Shown here piece by piece: positions 1 to 7,877 of a stretch of 16,168 nucleotides of DNA (positions within the stretch are counted from its first letter, which is position 1; the number at the start of each line of letters is the position of its first letter). Both the position numbers and the translations under genes were made by a program. The stretch comes from an uncultured Oscillospiraceae bacterium (GTDB lineage: Bacteria; Bacillota; Clostridia; Oscillospirales; Oscillospiraceae), in contig CAJUAS010000036.1 of NCBI GenBank assembly GCA_910584395.1, forward strand, positions 1-16,168. Reading direction: 5' to 3'. Below the pieces are notes generated by a model. That model saw nothing but the letters and a program-made list of their open reading frames with translations. It was not told the origin of the DNA and did no database searches.

Positions 1-184
1 CGTTGAGGGTCAGCTTGCACGCGCCCTGCTGGGGAGCGCACCAGCCCACGCCGTGGGTGAGGCCGGAGATGTCCTTGATCTCCTTGGCTTGAACCCACTT
101 GCCCTCCTCAGGGATGGGAGCGGGGCCGTGGTATGCGCCCTTGGCGACGGGGCACATATTCTGCACTTCTGAAGAATAGATCAT
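1..184 (-). CDS. Fe-S cluster assembly scaffold-like protein, N-terminal part (partial)
   Basis: The gene starts at the ATG whose complement is at 182-184 and runs off the left edge, so only the first 61 codons are visible. The start is preceded by a very strong ribosome site, AGAAGGAGGAAA, six bases upstream. The protein begins MIYSSEVQNMCPVAKGAYHG and continues with a V-G-W-C-A-P-Q-Q-G-A-C-K-L-T-L-N stretch near residues 47-61. From memory this resembles the clostridial NifU/IscU-like scaffold proteins usually found next to a 'GGGtGRT' protein. If so, it would handle Fe-S clusters through conserved cysteines, of which C11, C48 and C54 are visible. The assignment rests on sequence recall and the catalytic core lies outside the window, so the function is tentative. 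That a real gene is present is secure. It is transcribed divergently from gdpP. Confidence 0.55.
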   Translation of the reverse strand, partial: MIYSSEVQNMCPVAKGAYHGPAPIPEEGKWVQAKEIKDISGLTHGVGWCAPQQGACKLTLN

Positions 185-241
185 TGTGTTTCCTCCTTCT
201 ACCTTTTTAAGCTGCCGGGGAAAGCTTCAATCACGGGTCAT

Positions 242-270
242 ATTATACGTCACCATCACCAAATTGTAAA
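242..270 (-). promoter_or_regulatory. Sigma-A type promoter for the Fe-S scaffold-like gene
   Basis: Read on the minus strand there is a -35 box TTTACA (270-265), a 17-base spacer and a perfect -10 box TATAAT (247-242). Five of six -35 positions match consensus. It sits about 60 bases upstream of the minus-strand start codon. Confidence 0.8.
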
Positions 271-338
271 GGGCTTTCCTGTGGCAAAATGGTAATTTTT
301 TTGTAAGAGAGGAAAGGCACGGCATCAAAATAATCCTC

Positions 339-367
339 TTGTTTCTTGTGGGGGCTTTTGGTATAAT
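339..367 (+). promoter_or_regulatory. Extended -10 sigma-A promoter for the gdpP-ftsH cluster
   Basis: TTGTTT (339-344), a 17-base spacer and TATAAT (362-367), with the extended -10 TGn motif at 359-361. Transcription would begin near 374, giving a leader of about 60 bases before the gdpP start at 436. The rest of the 185-435 divergent gap shows no gene or riboswitch-like structure that I can recognise. Confidence 0.8.
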
Positions 368-420
368 ATCCCGTGTACCCTTTTTTGCAGCAAGCGAAAC
401 TCTGCCGCTCGCAGCCCACA

Positions 421-429
421 GGGAGGTGG
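421..429 (+). promoter_or_regulatory. Ribosome binding site that decides the gdpP start
   Basis: GGGAGGTGG lies 6-7 bases before the GTG at 436. The upstream in-frame GTG at 373 coincides with the predicted transcription start and has no ribosome site, so 436 is chosen. Confidence 0.75.
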
Positions 430-435
430 TTCACG

Positions 436-2433
436 GTGAAAAAAAGCAAGGTTCACGTCTTTGATACCGGCTTTCGGCTGTCCTTTGTGCTGCTGGCCGT
501 CTTTGCCATTATCACTGCGCTTTTGAAGGAATACGCGCTGGCCGTGGCGGAGGGGGCGGCGGCCCTGCTCTGCTATCTGGGCTTTTTGCGCCACAACCGC
601 CGCCGCCAGAAGGCGCTGGCCAAATTTATGAACTCCCTCACCGGGGATATGGACGTGGCCGCCAAGGACGCCATGGTCAATTCCCCCCTGCCCATGGTCA
701 TTTTCCGCCCCGAATCGGGGGAGATCATCTGGACCAACGACCGCTTCCTCCACCTCACCGGCCGCAAGGAGCATCTCTTTGACACCAAGTTAGACGCGCT
801 GGTGGAGGATTTCCCCATCCGCTGGCTCATGGAGGGGAAGTCCGCCTGCCCGCAGGAGGTGCGTCTGGGCCTGCGCCGCTTTCAGGTCTACGGCCATTTG
901 GTTCGCACCGACGAGCTGAGCCGCTCCAGCGGCTTTTTGGCCACCACCTATTGGGTGGACGTTACCGACCTGTCCCGGGCGAAGGAGGCCTATCTCAACA
1001 CCCGGCCCGTGGTGGCGCTGCTGGTGCTGGACAACTACGACGAGGTATTGAAGCCCATGTCCGACTCCGCCCGCAGCGCCCTTCTCAGCGAGATCAACAA
1101 CCGCATAGACGCGTGGACGGCGGACACCGGCGGACTGTTCTGCCGGGTGGATCGCGACCGCTACATTTATGTGTTTGAGGAGCGGTATCTTCAGGACTAT
1201 GTGGACGCCAAGTTCTCCATTTTGGACGGCGTGCGCCAAGCGCCTTGCGCCGAGGGCGGCCCGGTGACTCTCTCCATTGGCTTGGGCCGGGGGGCGGACA
1301 CCTTCGGCGAGCTTTACCACTATGCGTCCCTGTCGGTGGAGATGGCCCTCAGCCGGGGCGGCGATCAGGCGGTGGTCCGCAATAAGGTGGGCTTCGAGTT
1401 TTACGGCGGCCACACCAAGGAGTTGGAAAAGCGCACCAAGGTGAAAAGCCGGGTCATGGCCAACGCCCTGCGCTCTCTGGTGGCCGACTCCAACGCCGTC
1501 ATGGTCATGGGCCACAAGATGGCGGACATGGACGCGGTGGGCGCGGCTGCGGGGGTGTGCGCCCTGTGCCGCAAGCTGAACGTCCCGTGCTATATCATCA
1601 ACGAGACGGGGGCGATCCCCGGACGGGTGATCGCCGACCGCCTTTCCACGCAGGAGTATTATAAGACCCGGTTCGTTGACCCGCAAGAGGCGCTGGTGGC
1701 GGCAAATTCCGGCACCCTTTTGGTGGTGGTGGACACCAACCGCCCCGATCAGGTCATCTCCCCGGAGCTGCTGGAGGCCTGCACCAAGGTGGCGGTCATC
1801 GACCACCACCGCCGGGCGGCGGAGTATATTGAGGGCGCGGCCCTCAACTTCCATGAGCCCTTTGCCTCCTCCGCCTGCGAGCTGGTCACCGAGCTGCTGC
1901 AGTATCAGTTGGACTCCGCCGACCTCTTCCGGGTGGAGGCGGAGGCCCTGCTGGGCGGCATTATGCTGGACACCAAGAGTTTCACCATGCGAACCGGCGG
2001 ACGCACCTTTGAGGCCGCGGCGTTTTTGCGCCGGGCAGGGGCGGACACGGCGGAGGTCAAAAAGCTGTTCCAGACCGACCTCAACGGCACGATTGCCAAA
2101 TACGACCTGATCCGCAACGCCACCCTCTACCGGGAGGGGCTGGCTCTGGCCTACGCCGACCACAGCGTGGGCCGGGTCACTGCCTCTCAGGCCGCCGACG
2201 AGCTGCTGAACATCTCGGGCATCGACTGCTCCTTCGTGGTTTACCCCGGAGAGAACGGCGTGACCATGATCTCCGCCCGGAGCAACGGAAACGTCAACGT
2301 TCAGGTCGTGCTGGAAGCGCTGGGCGGCGGCGGAAACGCGGCCGTGGCGGGGGCGCAGCTCCCCGGCTGCACCATAGACGAGGTGGTGGGGATGCTGAAA
2401 ACCGCCATTGACCGCTATTTTGAGGAAAATTAA
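436..2433 (+). CDS. gdpP: Cyclic-di-AMP phosphodiesterase GdpP (YybT family)
   Basis: This 665-residue protein matches the length and architecture of GdpP, the membrane-bound enzyme that hydrolyses the second messenger c-di-AMP. Two transmembrane helices sit at about residues 13-30 and 33-51. A PAS-like region follows (about 75-175), then a degenerate GGDEF domain (about 190-330) that lacks the canonical GGDEF signature. The C-terminal half is a DHH/DHHA1 phosphoesterase. Its metal-binding motifs are all present: G-H-x3-D-x-D-A at 359-367, D433 in V-D-T-N, D456-H457-H458, and D512 in G-I-M-L-D-T-K. A glycine-rich G-G-G-G-N motif lies near the end, as in DHHA1 domains. The catalytic set looks intact, so it should be active. 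It starts with GTG. It leads a cluster with rplI and dnaB, an order common in Firmicutes. Confidence 0.95.
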   Translation: MKKSKVHVFDTGFRLSFVLLAVFAIITALLKEYALAVAEGAAALLCYLGFLRHNRRRQKALAKFMNSLTGDMDVAAKDAMVNSPLPMVIFRPESGEIIWTNDRFLHLTGRKEHLFDTKLDALVEDFPIRWLMEGKSACPQEVRLGLRRFQVYGHLVRTDELSRSSGFLATTYWVDVTDLSRAKEAYLNTRPVVALLVLDNYDEVLKPMSDSARSALLSEINNRIDAWTADTGGLFCRVDRDRYIYVFEERYLQDYVDAKFSILDGVRQAPCAEGGPVTLSIGLGRGADTFGELYHYASLSVEMALSRGGDQAVVRNKVGFEFYGGHTKELEKRTKVKSRVMANALRSLVADSNAVMVMGHKMADMDAVGAAAGVCALCRKLNVPCYIINETGAIPGRVIADRLSTQEYYKTRFVDPQEALVAANSGTLLVVVDTNRPDQVISPELLEACTKVAVIDHHRRAAEYIEGAALNFHEPFASSACELVTELLQYQLDSADLFRVEAEALLGGIMLDTKSFTMRTGGRTFEAAAFLRRAGADTAEVKKLFQTDLNGTIAKYDLIRNATLYREGLALAYADHSVGRVTASQAADELLNISGIDCSFVVYPGENGVTMISARSNGNVNVQVVLEALGGGGNAAVAGAQLPGCTIDEVVGMLKTAIDRYFEEN

Positions 2434-2463
2434 CAACAATTCAAGATAAAGGAGCGAACCACC

Positions 2464-2910
2464 ATGAAAGTCATTCTTCAGCAGGACGTGAAGGGGCAGG
2501 GCAAGAAGGGCCAGCTCATCGAGGCCAGCGACGGCTACGCCCGCAATTTCCTCCTTCCCCGCAAGCTGGCGGTGGAGGCCACCGCGGACAACCTGAACAA
2601 GATGAAGAAGCAGGACGAGGCCAAGCGGGAGCGTGAGGCCGCCGAAAAGGCGGAGGCGCAGGCTCTGGCGGCGAAGCTGGAGTCCCTTCAGGTCATCATC
2701 CGCGCCAAGGCGGGGACGGGGAGCAGGCTGTTCGGCTCGGTGACGGGCAAGGACGTGTCCGAGGCCCTCAAGGCCCAGCACGGCATCGACATCAACAAGA
2801 CCAAGATCGTCCAAGACGACCCCATCAAGTCCTTCGGCAGCTTCGATCTGAAGTGCAAGCTGGGCTATGAGGTCAGCGGCGTGATCCACGTTGTGGTCAC
2901 CGAGGCATAA
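2464..2910 (+). CDS. rplI: 50S ribosomal protein L9
   Basis: A 148-residue protein of standard L9 length. The N-terminal domain begins MKVILQQDVKGQGKKGQLIE and includes the conserved GYARNFLLPRKLA signature at about residues 24-36. A lysine/glutamate-rich connecting helix (about 42-75) links it to the C-terminal rRNA-binding domain, which carries the GSRLFGSVTGKD-type motif. L9 binds 23S rRNA at the base of the L1 stalk and affects reading-frame maintenance. A clear AAGGAG site (2449-2454) lies nine bases before the ATG. It begins 30 bases after gdpP and ends two bases before dnaB, consistent with co-transcription. Confidence 0.97.
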   Translation: MKVILQQDVKGQGKKGQLIEASDGYARNFLLPRKLAVEATADNLNKMKKQDEAKREREAAEKAEAQALAAKLESLQVIIRAKAGTGSRLFGSVTGKDVSEALKAQHGIDINKTKIVQDDPIKSFGSFDLKCKLGYEVSGVIHVVVTEA

Positions 2911-2912
2911 GC

Positions 2913-4280
2913 ATGGACGAACTTCTCTCTTACCAATTACCTCATTCCACCGAAGCCGAGCAGTCGGTCCTCGGCGCGATGCTCATTGACGAGGGGTGCA
3001 TCCCGCTGGTCATCGAGCGGCTGCGCCCGGAGGACTTCTATCTGCGCCAGAATCGGGAGCTTTACGAGAGCGTCTATAAGATGTTCAACTTCTCCCAAAA
3101 GATTGATCTGGTCACCATTTTGGAGCAGATGCGCCAAAGCGGGACATACAACGAGCAGACCTCGGCGGCCTATCTCAAGCAGCTCATGGAGATCACCCCC
3201 ACTTCCGCCAACGTCTCCCTCTATGTGGACATCGTGCGGGATAAGGCCCTGCTGCGGCGGTTGAGTCTGGCCTGCGGCGACATTGAAGCGCAGGTGCGGG
3301 AGGGAAAAGAGGAAGGCTCGGCCCTTTTGGAGCTGGCGGAGCAGCGCATTTACGCCCTGCGGGAAGGCCGGGGAGTGACGGGGCTGGAGCCTCTGTCCGG
3401 CATCGTGCCCTCTTTGCTGGAGCGGCTGGGAGAGCTGGCTGCGTCCGGCGACCAGCTCCCCGGGATCTCCACGGGCCTGAAGGTGCTTGACCGGGCCTTG
3501 ACCGGCCTCAACAAGTCCGACCTCATCATTCTGGCGGCCCGCCCCGGCATGGGCAAAACCTCTATGGCGCTGAATATGGCCCTCCACGCGGGCAAATTCT
3601 CCGGCAAGTCGGTGGCGGTATTCTCCTTGGAGATGTCCAAGGAGCAGCTTGGAATGCGGCTTTTGTCCGGGGAGGCCCTCATTGAAAACCGGGATCTGGC
3701 CATCGGCCGGCTGAGCGACGACGACTGGGCCAGAGTGGCCAACGCCGCCAACATCCTGTCCCACACGGATATGTATATCGACGACGACCCCTCCCTTACC
3801 GTGGCGGATATGAAGGCCAAGTGCCGCCGGGTGAAGGAATTGGGGCTGGTGGTGGTGGACTACCTTCAGCTTATGACCTCCGCCGGGGGCAAGCAGTCCT
3901 ACGGCGGCGAGAGCCGCCAGCAGGCGGTGAGCGACATTTCCCGGGCAATGAAGATCATGGCAAAGGAGCTGGAAGTGCCTATTTTGTGCCTGTCCCAGCT
4001 CTCCCGCGCCAACGAAAAGGACAAGACCACCGTCCGCCGTCCCCGCCTGAGCGACCTGCGGGACTCCGGCGCCATCGAGCAGGACGCGGACATCGTGCTG
4101 TTTCTCCACCGGGAGGACTACTACGGGGAGGAAAACGAGGACGCCAACCCCAACGAGGCGGAGTGTATCATCGCAAAAAACCGCCACGGCGAGACAGGCA
4201 TCGTCCGTCTGGGCTGGCGGCCGCAATTCACCTCCTTCATCGACCCGGAGGAAGTGGATTACGTCCACGACGAGTATTAA
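2913..4280 (+). CDS. dnaB: Replicative DNA helicase DnaB (DnaC in Bacillus naming)
   Basis: The 455-residue protein is the hexameric 5'-3' helicase of the replication fork. The N-terminal primase-interacting domain (about residues 5-110) begins with the typical P-H-S-T-E-A-E-Q-S-V-L-G-A-M-L. A linker follows, then the RecA-like motor domain. Walker A is A-R-P-G-M-G-K-T-S with lysine 215, Walker B is L-V-V-V-D-Y-L-Q-L-M with D316, and the downstream L-S-Q-L-S-R and L-R-D-S-G-A-I-E-Q-D-A-D motifs are intact. No intein is seen. The start ATG is two bases after the rplI stop, with GAGG inside the end of rplI as the likely ribosome site. Its probable loader, the DnaI-type protein, is encoded at 10575-11576. 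Confidence 0.96.
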   Translation: MDELLSYQLPHSTEAEQSVLGAMLIDEGCIPLVIERLRPEDFYLRQNRELYESVYKMFNFSQKIDLVTILEQMRQSGTYNEQTSAAYLKQLMEITPTSANVSLYVDIVRDKALLRRLSLACGDIEAQVREGKEEGSALLELAEQRIYALREGRGVTGLEPLSGIVPSLLERLGELAASGDQLPGISTGLKVLDRALTGLNKSDLIILAARPGMGKTSMALNMALHAGKFSGKSVAVFSLEMSKEQLGMRLLSGEALIENRDLAIGRLSDDDWARVANAANILSHTDMYIDDDPSLTVADMKAKCRRVKELGLVVVDYLQLMTSAGGKQSYGGESRQQAVSDISRAMKIMAKELEVPILCLSQLSRANEKDKTTVRRPRLSDLRDSGAIEQDADIVLFLHREDYYGEENEDANPNEAECIIAKNRHGETGIVRLGWRPQFTSFIDPEEVDYVHDEY

Positions 4281-5372
4281 ATGGAACGTATTTTGCACTT
4301 TTCCCGGCAAATGGAGCTGCTGCCGGAGGGGGAACTGATCCTCTGCGCCCTCTCCGGGGGGCGGGATTCGGTGGCGCTGCTCCACTTCTTAAAAGAACAC
4401 GGGTTTTCGGTGGCCGCCGCCCATTTCGACCACCATTTGCGGCCCGATTCCCCGGCGGACGCTGAATTTTGCCGCCAATTGTGCCGGGAGTGGAACATTC
4501 CCTGCTATGCGGGGGAGGGGCGGATCGGCGAACGGCCGGGGAACACCGAGGCCAACGCCCGTGCCGCCCGGTACGCTTTTTTGGAGGAGACGGCGGAACA
4601 GATCGGGGCGGCGGTGATCGCCACCGCCCACAACGCCGACGACAATTTGGAGACCGTACTCCTCCACCTCACCCGCGGCTGTGGTCTCAACGGCCTGACG
4701 GGCATCCGTCCCCGGTGGGGGAGGGTGGTGCGGCCCATGCTCAAGACCCCCCGCGCCGCCGTGGACGTGTATGTGGAACAGCTCTGCCTCCCCTTTCGGG
4801 AGGACGCCACCAACGCGGACACCGCTTACGTCCGCAACCGCCTGCGCCATCAGGTGCTTCCGGTGCTTCGCTCCATCAATCCCAGAGTGGCGGAGGCGGT
4901 GGGGCGGATGACGGAGACCCTGCGGGAGGATCAGGAATTTTTGACCCGTCACCGCCCGGCGGTCTCTGCGCCACCTGTTTACCCACCGCTGACCCCCGTG
5001 GAGCTGCCGGGGGAGGGATGCTTTGATACCCCGCTGTGGACGCTGAAGCTAAAGGGGGGGGAGACGCCGGACTACCCCCCCACGCCGGACGCCTTTTCCC
5101 TGTGCGTGCCGCCCGGCGGGACGCTTTGGCTTCGCTCCAGAGAACGGGGCGACCGCCTCCACCCCCCCTTCCGCACGGGAAAGACGGTGAAAAAGTGGCT
5201 CAATGAGCTGGGCGTTCCCGTGGGCGAGCGGGAGGTCACCCCGGTGCTGACCGACGGGACGCACATTTTGAGCGTCGCGGGGATCGGGCCGAACCAAGAC
5301 TGTTTGGCCCGGCCGGGAGAAAAGGGACTGCTGGTGCAATGGACAAAAAAGAGAGAGGAGACGACCCCATGA
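4281..5372 (+). CDS. tilS: tRNA(Ile)-lysidine synthase TilS
   Basis: TilS converts C34 of the AUA-reading tRNA-Ile2 to lysidine using ATP and lysine, an essential decoding step. The N-terminal N-type ATP pyrophosphatase domain has the PP-loop A-L-S-G-G-R-D-S (residues 23-30), the A-T-A-H-N-A-D-D-N-L-E-T block and the R-N-R-L-R-H motif typical of the family. The C-terminal part carries V-K-K-W-L-N-E-L-G-V-P, like the TilS C-terminal domain. At 363 residues it is shorter than the 430-470 usual for E. coli or B. subtilis, so the middle and C-terminal region is compact. The ATG follows the dnaB stop codon with no gap and has only a weak ribosome site, so translation is probably coupled to dnaB. 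The stop overlaps the hpt start (ATGA). Confidence 0.93.
   Translation: MERILHFSRQMELLPEGELILCALSGGRDSVALLHFLKEHGFSVAAAHFDHHLRPDSPADAEFCRQLCREWNIPCYAGEGRIGERPGNTEANARAARYAFLEETAEQIGAAVIATAHNADDNLETVLLHLTRGCGLNGLTGIRPRWGRVVRPMLKTPRAAVDVYVEQLCLPFREDATNADTAYVRNRLRHQVLPVLRSINPRVAEAVGRMTETLREDQEFLTRHRPAVSAPPVYPPLTPVELPGEGCFDTPLWTLKLKGGETPDYPPTPDAFSLCVPPGGTLWLRSRERGDRLHPPFRTGKTVKKWLNELGVPVGEREVTPVLTDGTHILSVAGIGPNQDCLARPGEKGLLVQWTKKREETTP
5354..5360 (+). promoter_or_regulatory. Ribosome binding site that decides the hpt start
   Basis: AGAGGAG lies eight bases upstream of the ATG at 5369. The alternative in-frame ATG at 5339 has no such site, so 5369 is preferred. Confidence 0.7.
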
Positions 5373-5917
5373 AAGAGATGGACAAGGACATTTTGGAGGT
5401 ATTTTACAGCGAGGAACAGCTCAAGACCAAGGTGGCCGAGCTGGGGGCGGCGATCACCAGAGACTATCAGGGGAAAGCGCCTGTGCTGGTGAGCGTTCTG
5501 CGCGGCTCATATATTTTTATGGCCGATCTGACCCGCGCCATCGACCTGCCCTGTACGGTGGATTTTATGTCGGTGTCCTCCTACGGCGCGGGCATCACCT
5601 CCAGCGGTCAGGTGAAGATCCTCAAGGATCTGTCCGAGCCCATCGAGGGGAAAGACCTCATTATCGTCGAGGACATTCTGGATTCGGGCAACACCCTCTT
5701 TTATCTGCGGGACGTGCTGACGGCCCGCAAGCCCGCCTCCGTTGCCATCTGCACCCTGCTGGATAAGCCGGAGCGGCGGGTGAAGCCCATCAAGGCGGAC
5801 TATTCCGGCTTTGAAGTACCCGACGCCTTTGTGGTGGGATACGGGCTGGATTATGCGGAAAAGTACAGAAATCTCCCCTATATTGGGGTATTGAAGCCGG
5901 AGGTCTACGGCGGCTGA
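5369..5917 (+). CDS. hpt: Hypoxanthine phosphoribosyltransferase
   Basis: A 182-residue cytoplasmic purine salvage enzyme that makes IMP (and usually GMP) from the free base and PRPP. The PRPP-binding loop V-E-D-I-L-D-S-G-N-T-L spans residues 100-110. The L-V-S-V-L-R-G-S loop is upstream, and the C-terminal F-V-V-G-Y-G-L-D-Y segment binds the base in this family. The length is typical. Its start overlaps the tilS stop by three bases. The tilS-hpt-ftsH order is a widely conserved Firmicutes arrangement, which supports all three names. Confidence 0.95.
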   Translation: MKEMDKDILEVFYSEEQLKTKVAELGAAITRDYQGKAPVLVSVLRGSYIFMADLTRAIDLPCTVDFMSVSSYGAGITSSGQVKILKDLSEPIEGKDLIIVEDILDSGNTLFYLRDVLTARKPASVAICTLLDKPERRVKPIKADYSGFEVPDAFVVGYGLDYAEKYRNLPYIGVLKPEVYGG

Positions 5918-5929
5918 CCCCACGGTCAG
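5914..5929 (+). other. Small hairpin at the hpt stop / ftsH leader
   Basis: CTGACC (5914-5919) and GGTCAG (5924-5929) form a six-base-pair stem with a four-base loop covering the hpt stop codon. No T-tract follows, so it is not a terminator. It could be an RNA-stability or coupling element, or it could be chance. Confidence 0.3.
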
Positions 5930-5943
5930 TACGGAAAGGATGG

Positions 5944-7809
5944 ATGGATTTGGGCCACGAAACAGGTCGGAAGTTTTCCTTCAGCGATATTCTCATGTAC
6001 ATTTTGGTCGCGCTGGTCATTGTGGGCATTCTAATTTTTCTGGGGCGCATGAATCAGGGCGACGGCTACAGCTATGCCGAGGTGCGCCGCCTGTTCCTCC
6101 GGGAGGAGGTCGACCGCTTCTTGGTGGAGGGGAACGACCTGACGGTGTGGCTGAAAGAGCCGCTGCCCGACGGGTCAAGCACCCTCTCCTACCGGCTGGC
6201 CTCGGTGGAGCAGTTTCAGTCCGATCTGGGCGACCTGATCGGCGAGCAGTTAGACCGGGGGATCTTGAACGACTGCGACTATATCGCCGCCCTTGAGCTG
6301 CCCGGCTGGGTGAGCAGCCTGCTCCCTGTGGGGGCAATGATGCTGTTCATGGTGGGCTTTGGCTTTATCATGCTCCGGCGCAGAGACTGCGCCGCCGGGG
6401 GCGGCGGAGACGACCGGGCCGGCCGCTTCGGCCGCGCCCGTGCCCGCACCCTTGCCGGCGAGGACAACACCGTCACCTTTGCCGACGTGGCGGGGGCGGA
6501 GGAGGAAAAGGAAGAGCTGCGGGAGCTGGTGGATTTCCTCAAAGACCCCAAGCGCTTTTCCGCGCTGGGGGCGCGCGTGCCCAAGGGGGTGCTGCTGGTC
6601 GGCCCGCCGGGCACGGGCAAGACCCTGATGGCCAAGGCGGTGGCCGGGGAGGCGGGGGTCAACTTCCTCTCCATCTCCGGCTCCGACTTCGTGGAGCTGT
6701 ATGTGGGTGTGGGCGCAAGCCGCGTCCGCGACCTGTTTGCACAGGCCAAGGCGGACAGCCCCGCCATCATCTTCATCGACGAGATCGACGCCGTGGGCCG
6801 CCAGCGGGGCGCGGGCTTGGGCGGCGGACATGACGAGCGGGAGCAGACCCTCAACCAGCTTTTGGTGGAGATGGACGGCTTCTCCCAAAACGCCGGGGTC
6901 ATCGTGCTGGCCGCCACCAACCGCCGGGACATTCTCGACCCCGCCCTCCTGCGGCCGGGGCGGTTTGACCGCCAGATCTATGTGGGCTATCCCGACATCA
7001 AGGGCCGGGAGGAGATCCTGAAAGTCCACGCCCACAACAAGCCGCTGGCGGAGGACGTGTCCTTGAAAAAGGTGGCGCAGGCCACGGCGGGCTTTACCGG
7101 CGCGGATCTGGAAAACCTCCTCAACGAAGCCGCCCTTCTGTGCGCCCGGGCCGGGCGTCCCTTCCTCAACCAGAGCGACCTCCATGAAGCCATGATGAAG
7201 GTCATTGCCGGGCCGGAGAAAAAGAGCCGGGTCATCACCCCGGAGGCCAAAAAGCTCACCGCCTACCACGAGGCGGGCCACGCCGTGGTCATCCACGACC
7301 TGCCCACCGCCGACCCGGTACACCAGATCACCATCATCCCCCGGGGCGGCGCGGGAGGTATGACCATCTCCCTGCCCACCGAGGACCGGGACTACCAGTC
7401 CAAGACCGAGCTGACCGAGGAGATTGCGGTCTGTCTGGGCGGACGGGTGGCCGAGGAGCTGTTTTTGGGCGACATCTCCACCGGGGCGCGCAGCGATCTG
7501 GAGCGGGCCACCGACATTGCCCACGCTATGGTCACCCGCTACGGCATGAGTAAGAAGCTGGGCGAGGTAGTGCTGGACACCGGCCGGGACGAGGTGTTTT
7601 TGGGCCGCTCCATGGCCCGCACTAAGCCCTACTCCGAAGAGGTGGCCGGGCAGGTGGATCAGGAGGTGCGCGCCCTGCTGGACGCCGCCCACCACACCTG
7701 CGAGGACATCCTCAAGGCCCGCAAGGCCGTTGTGGAGAAGGTGGCGGAGTACCTGCTGGAGCACGAGGTCATGGACGCCGAGACCTTCTTGACATTTTTC
7801 GAAGAATAA
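5944..7809 (+). CDS. ftsH: ATP-dependent zinc metalloprotease FtsH
   Basis: The 621-residue protein is the membrane-anchored AAA+ protease that degrades misassembled membrane proteins and short-lived regulators. Transmembrane helix 1 is at about residues 16-36, followed by a short extracytoplasmic domain and transmembrane helix 2 at about 120-142. The AAA domain has Walker A G-P-P-G-T-G-K-T (220-227), Walker B I-I-F-I-D-E (D279, E280) and the second region of homology A-T-N-R-R-D...R-P-G-R-F-D-R. The protease domain has the zinc site H-E-A-G-H (442-446) and the third ligand D518. The linker after helix 2 is arginine- and glycine-rich. A GGAAAGGA site sits only three bases before ATG 5944; an in-frame TTG at 5950 would be better spaced and cannot be ruled out. 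It is last in the cluster and is followed by a strong hairpin. Confidence 0.96.
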   Translation: MDLGHETGRKFSFSDILMYILVALVIVGILIFLGRMNQGDGYSYAEVRRLFLREEVDRFLVEGNDLTVWLKEPLPDGSSTLSYRLASVEQFQSDLGDLIGEQLDRGILNDCDYIAALELPGWVSSLLPVGAMMLFMVGFGFIMLRRRDCAAGGGGDDRAGRFGRARARTLAGEDNTVTFADVAGAEEEKEELRELVDFLKDPKRFSALGARVPKGVLLVGPPGTGKTLMAKAVAGEAGVNFLSISGSDFVELYVGVGASRVRDLFAQAKADSPAIIFIDEIDAVGRQRGAGLGGGHDEREQTLNQLLVEMDGFSQNAGVIVLAATNRRDILDPALLRPGRFDRQIYVGYPDIKGREEILKVHAHNKPLAEDVSLKKVAQATAGFTGADLENLLNEAALLCARAGRPFLNQSDLHEAMMKVIAGPEKKSRVITPEAKKLTAYHEAGHAVVIHDLPTADPVHQITIIPRGGAGGMTISLPTEDRDYQSKTELTEEIAVCLGGRVAEELFLGDISTGARSDLERATDIAHAMVTRYGMSKKLGEVVLDTGRDEVFLGRSMARTKPYSEEVAGQVDQEVRALLDAAHHTCEDILKARKAVVEKVAEYLLEHEVMDAETFLTFFEE

Positions 7810-7827
7810 GTCCATTTTATGGGACAG

Positions 7828-7873
7828 AAAACCTCCTATCCTATTGTCAGAAGGCAACAGGATAGGAGGTTTT
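7828..7873. terminator. Bidirectional-looking hairpin after ftsH
   Basis: AAAACCTCCTATCCT (7828-7842) and AGGATAGGAGGTTTT (7859-7873) form a perfect 15-base-pair stem, and TTG/CAA can extend it into the loop. The stem ends in four Ts on both strands, so it could stop transcription from either side. The right arm contains AGGAGGT, the ribosome site of the downstream small frame, so the hairpin may also control translation. Confidence 0.75.
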
Positions 7874-7877
7874 GTTG

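Noticed and set aside
373..435. Upstream in-frame extension of gdpP from GTG 373
   Set aside because: It has no ribosome site, coincides with the predicted transcription start, and would place 21 polar residues before the family-typical N-terminus.
185..435. Possible riboswitch in the gdpP leader
   Set aside because: The predicted leader is only about 60 bases and shows no stable stem or known aptamer motif such as a c-di-AMP (ydaO) element.
790..2889. Long open frame on the minus strand opposite gdpP and rplI (about 700 codons)
   Set aside because: It is antisense to two certain genes, its translation is low-complexity and rich in H, G, V and L as expected from GC-rich antisense codons, and it has no recognisable domain.
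2937..4385. Minus-strand frame of about 480 codons opposite dnaB
   Set aside because: Antisense shadow of a certain gene.
6250..7857. Long open frame on the minus strand opposite ftsH
   Set aside because: Same pattern of GC-rich antisense sequence; ftsH on the other strand has every expected motif.
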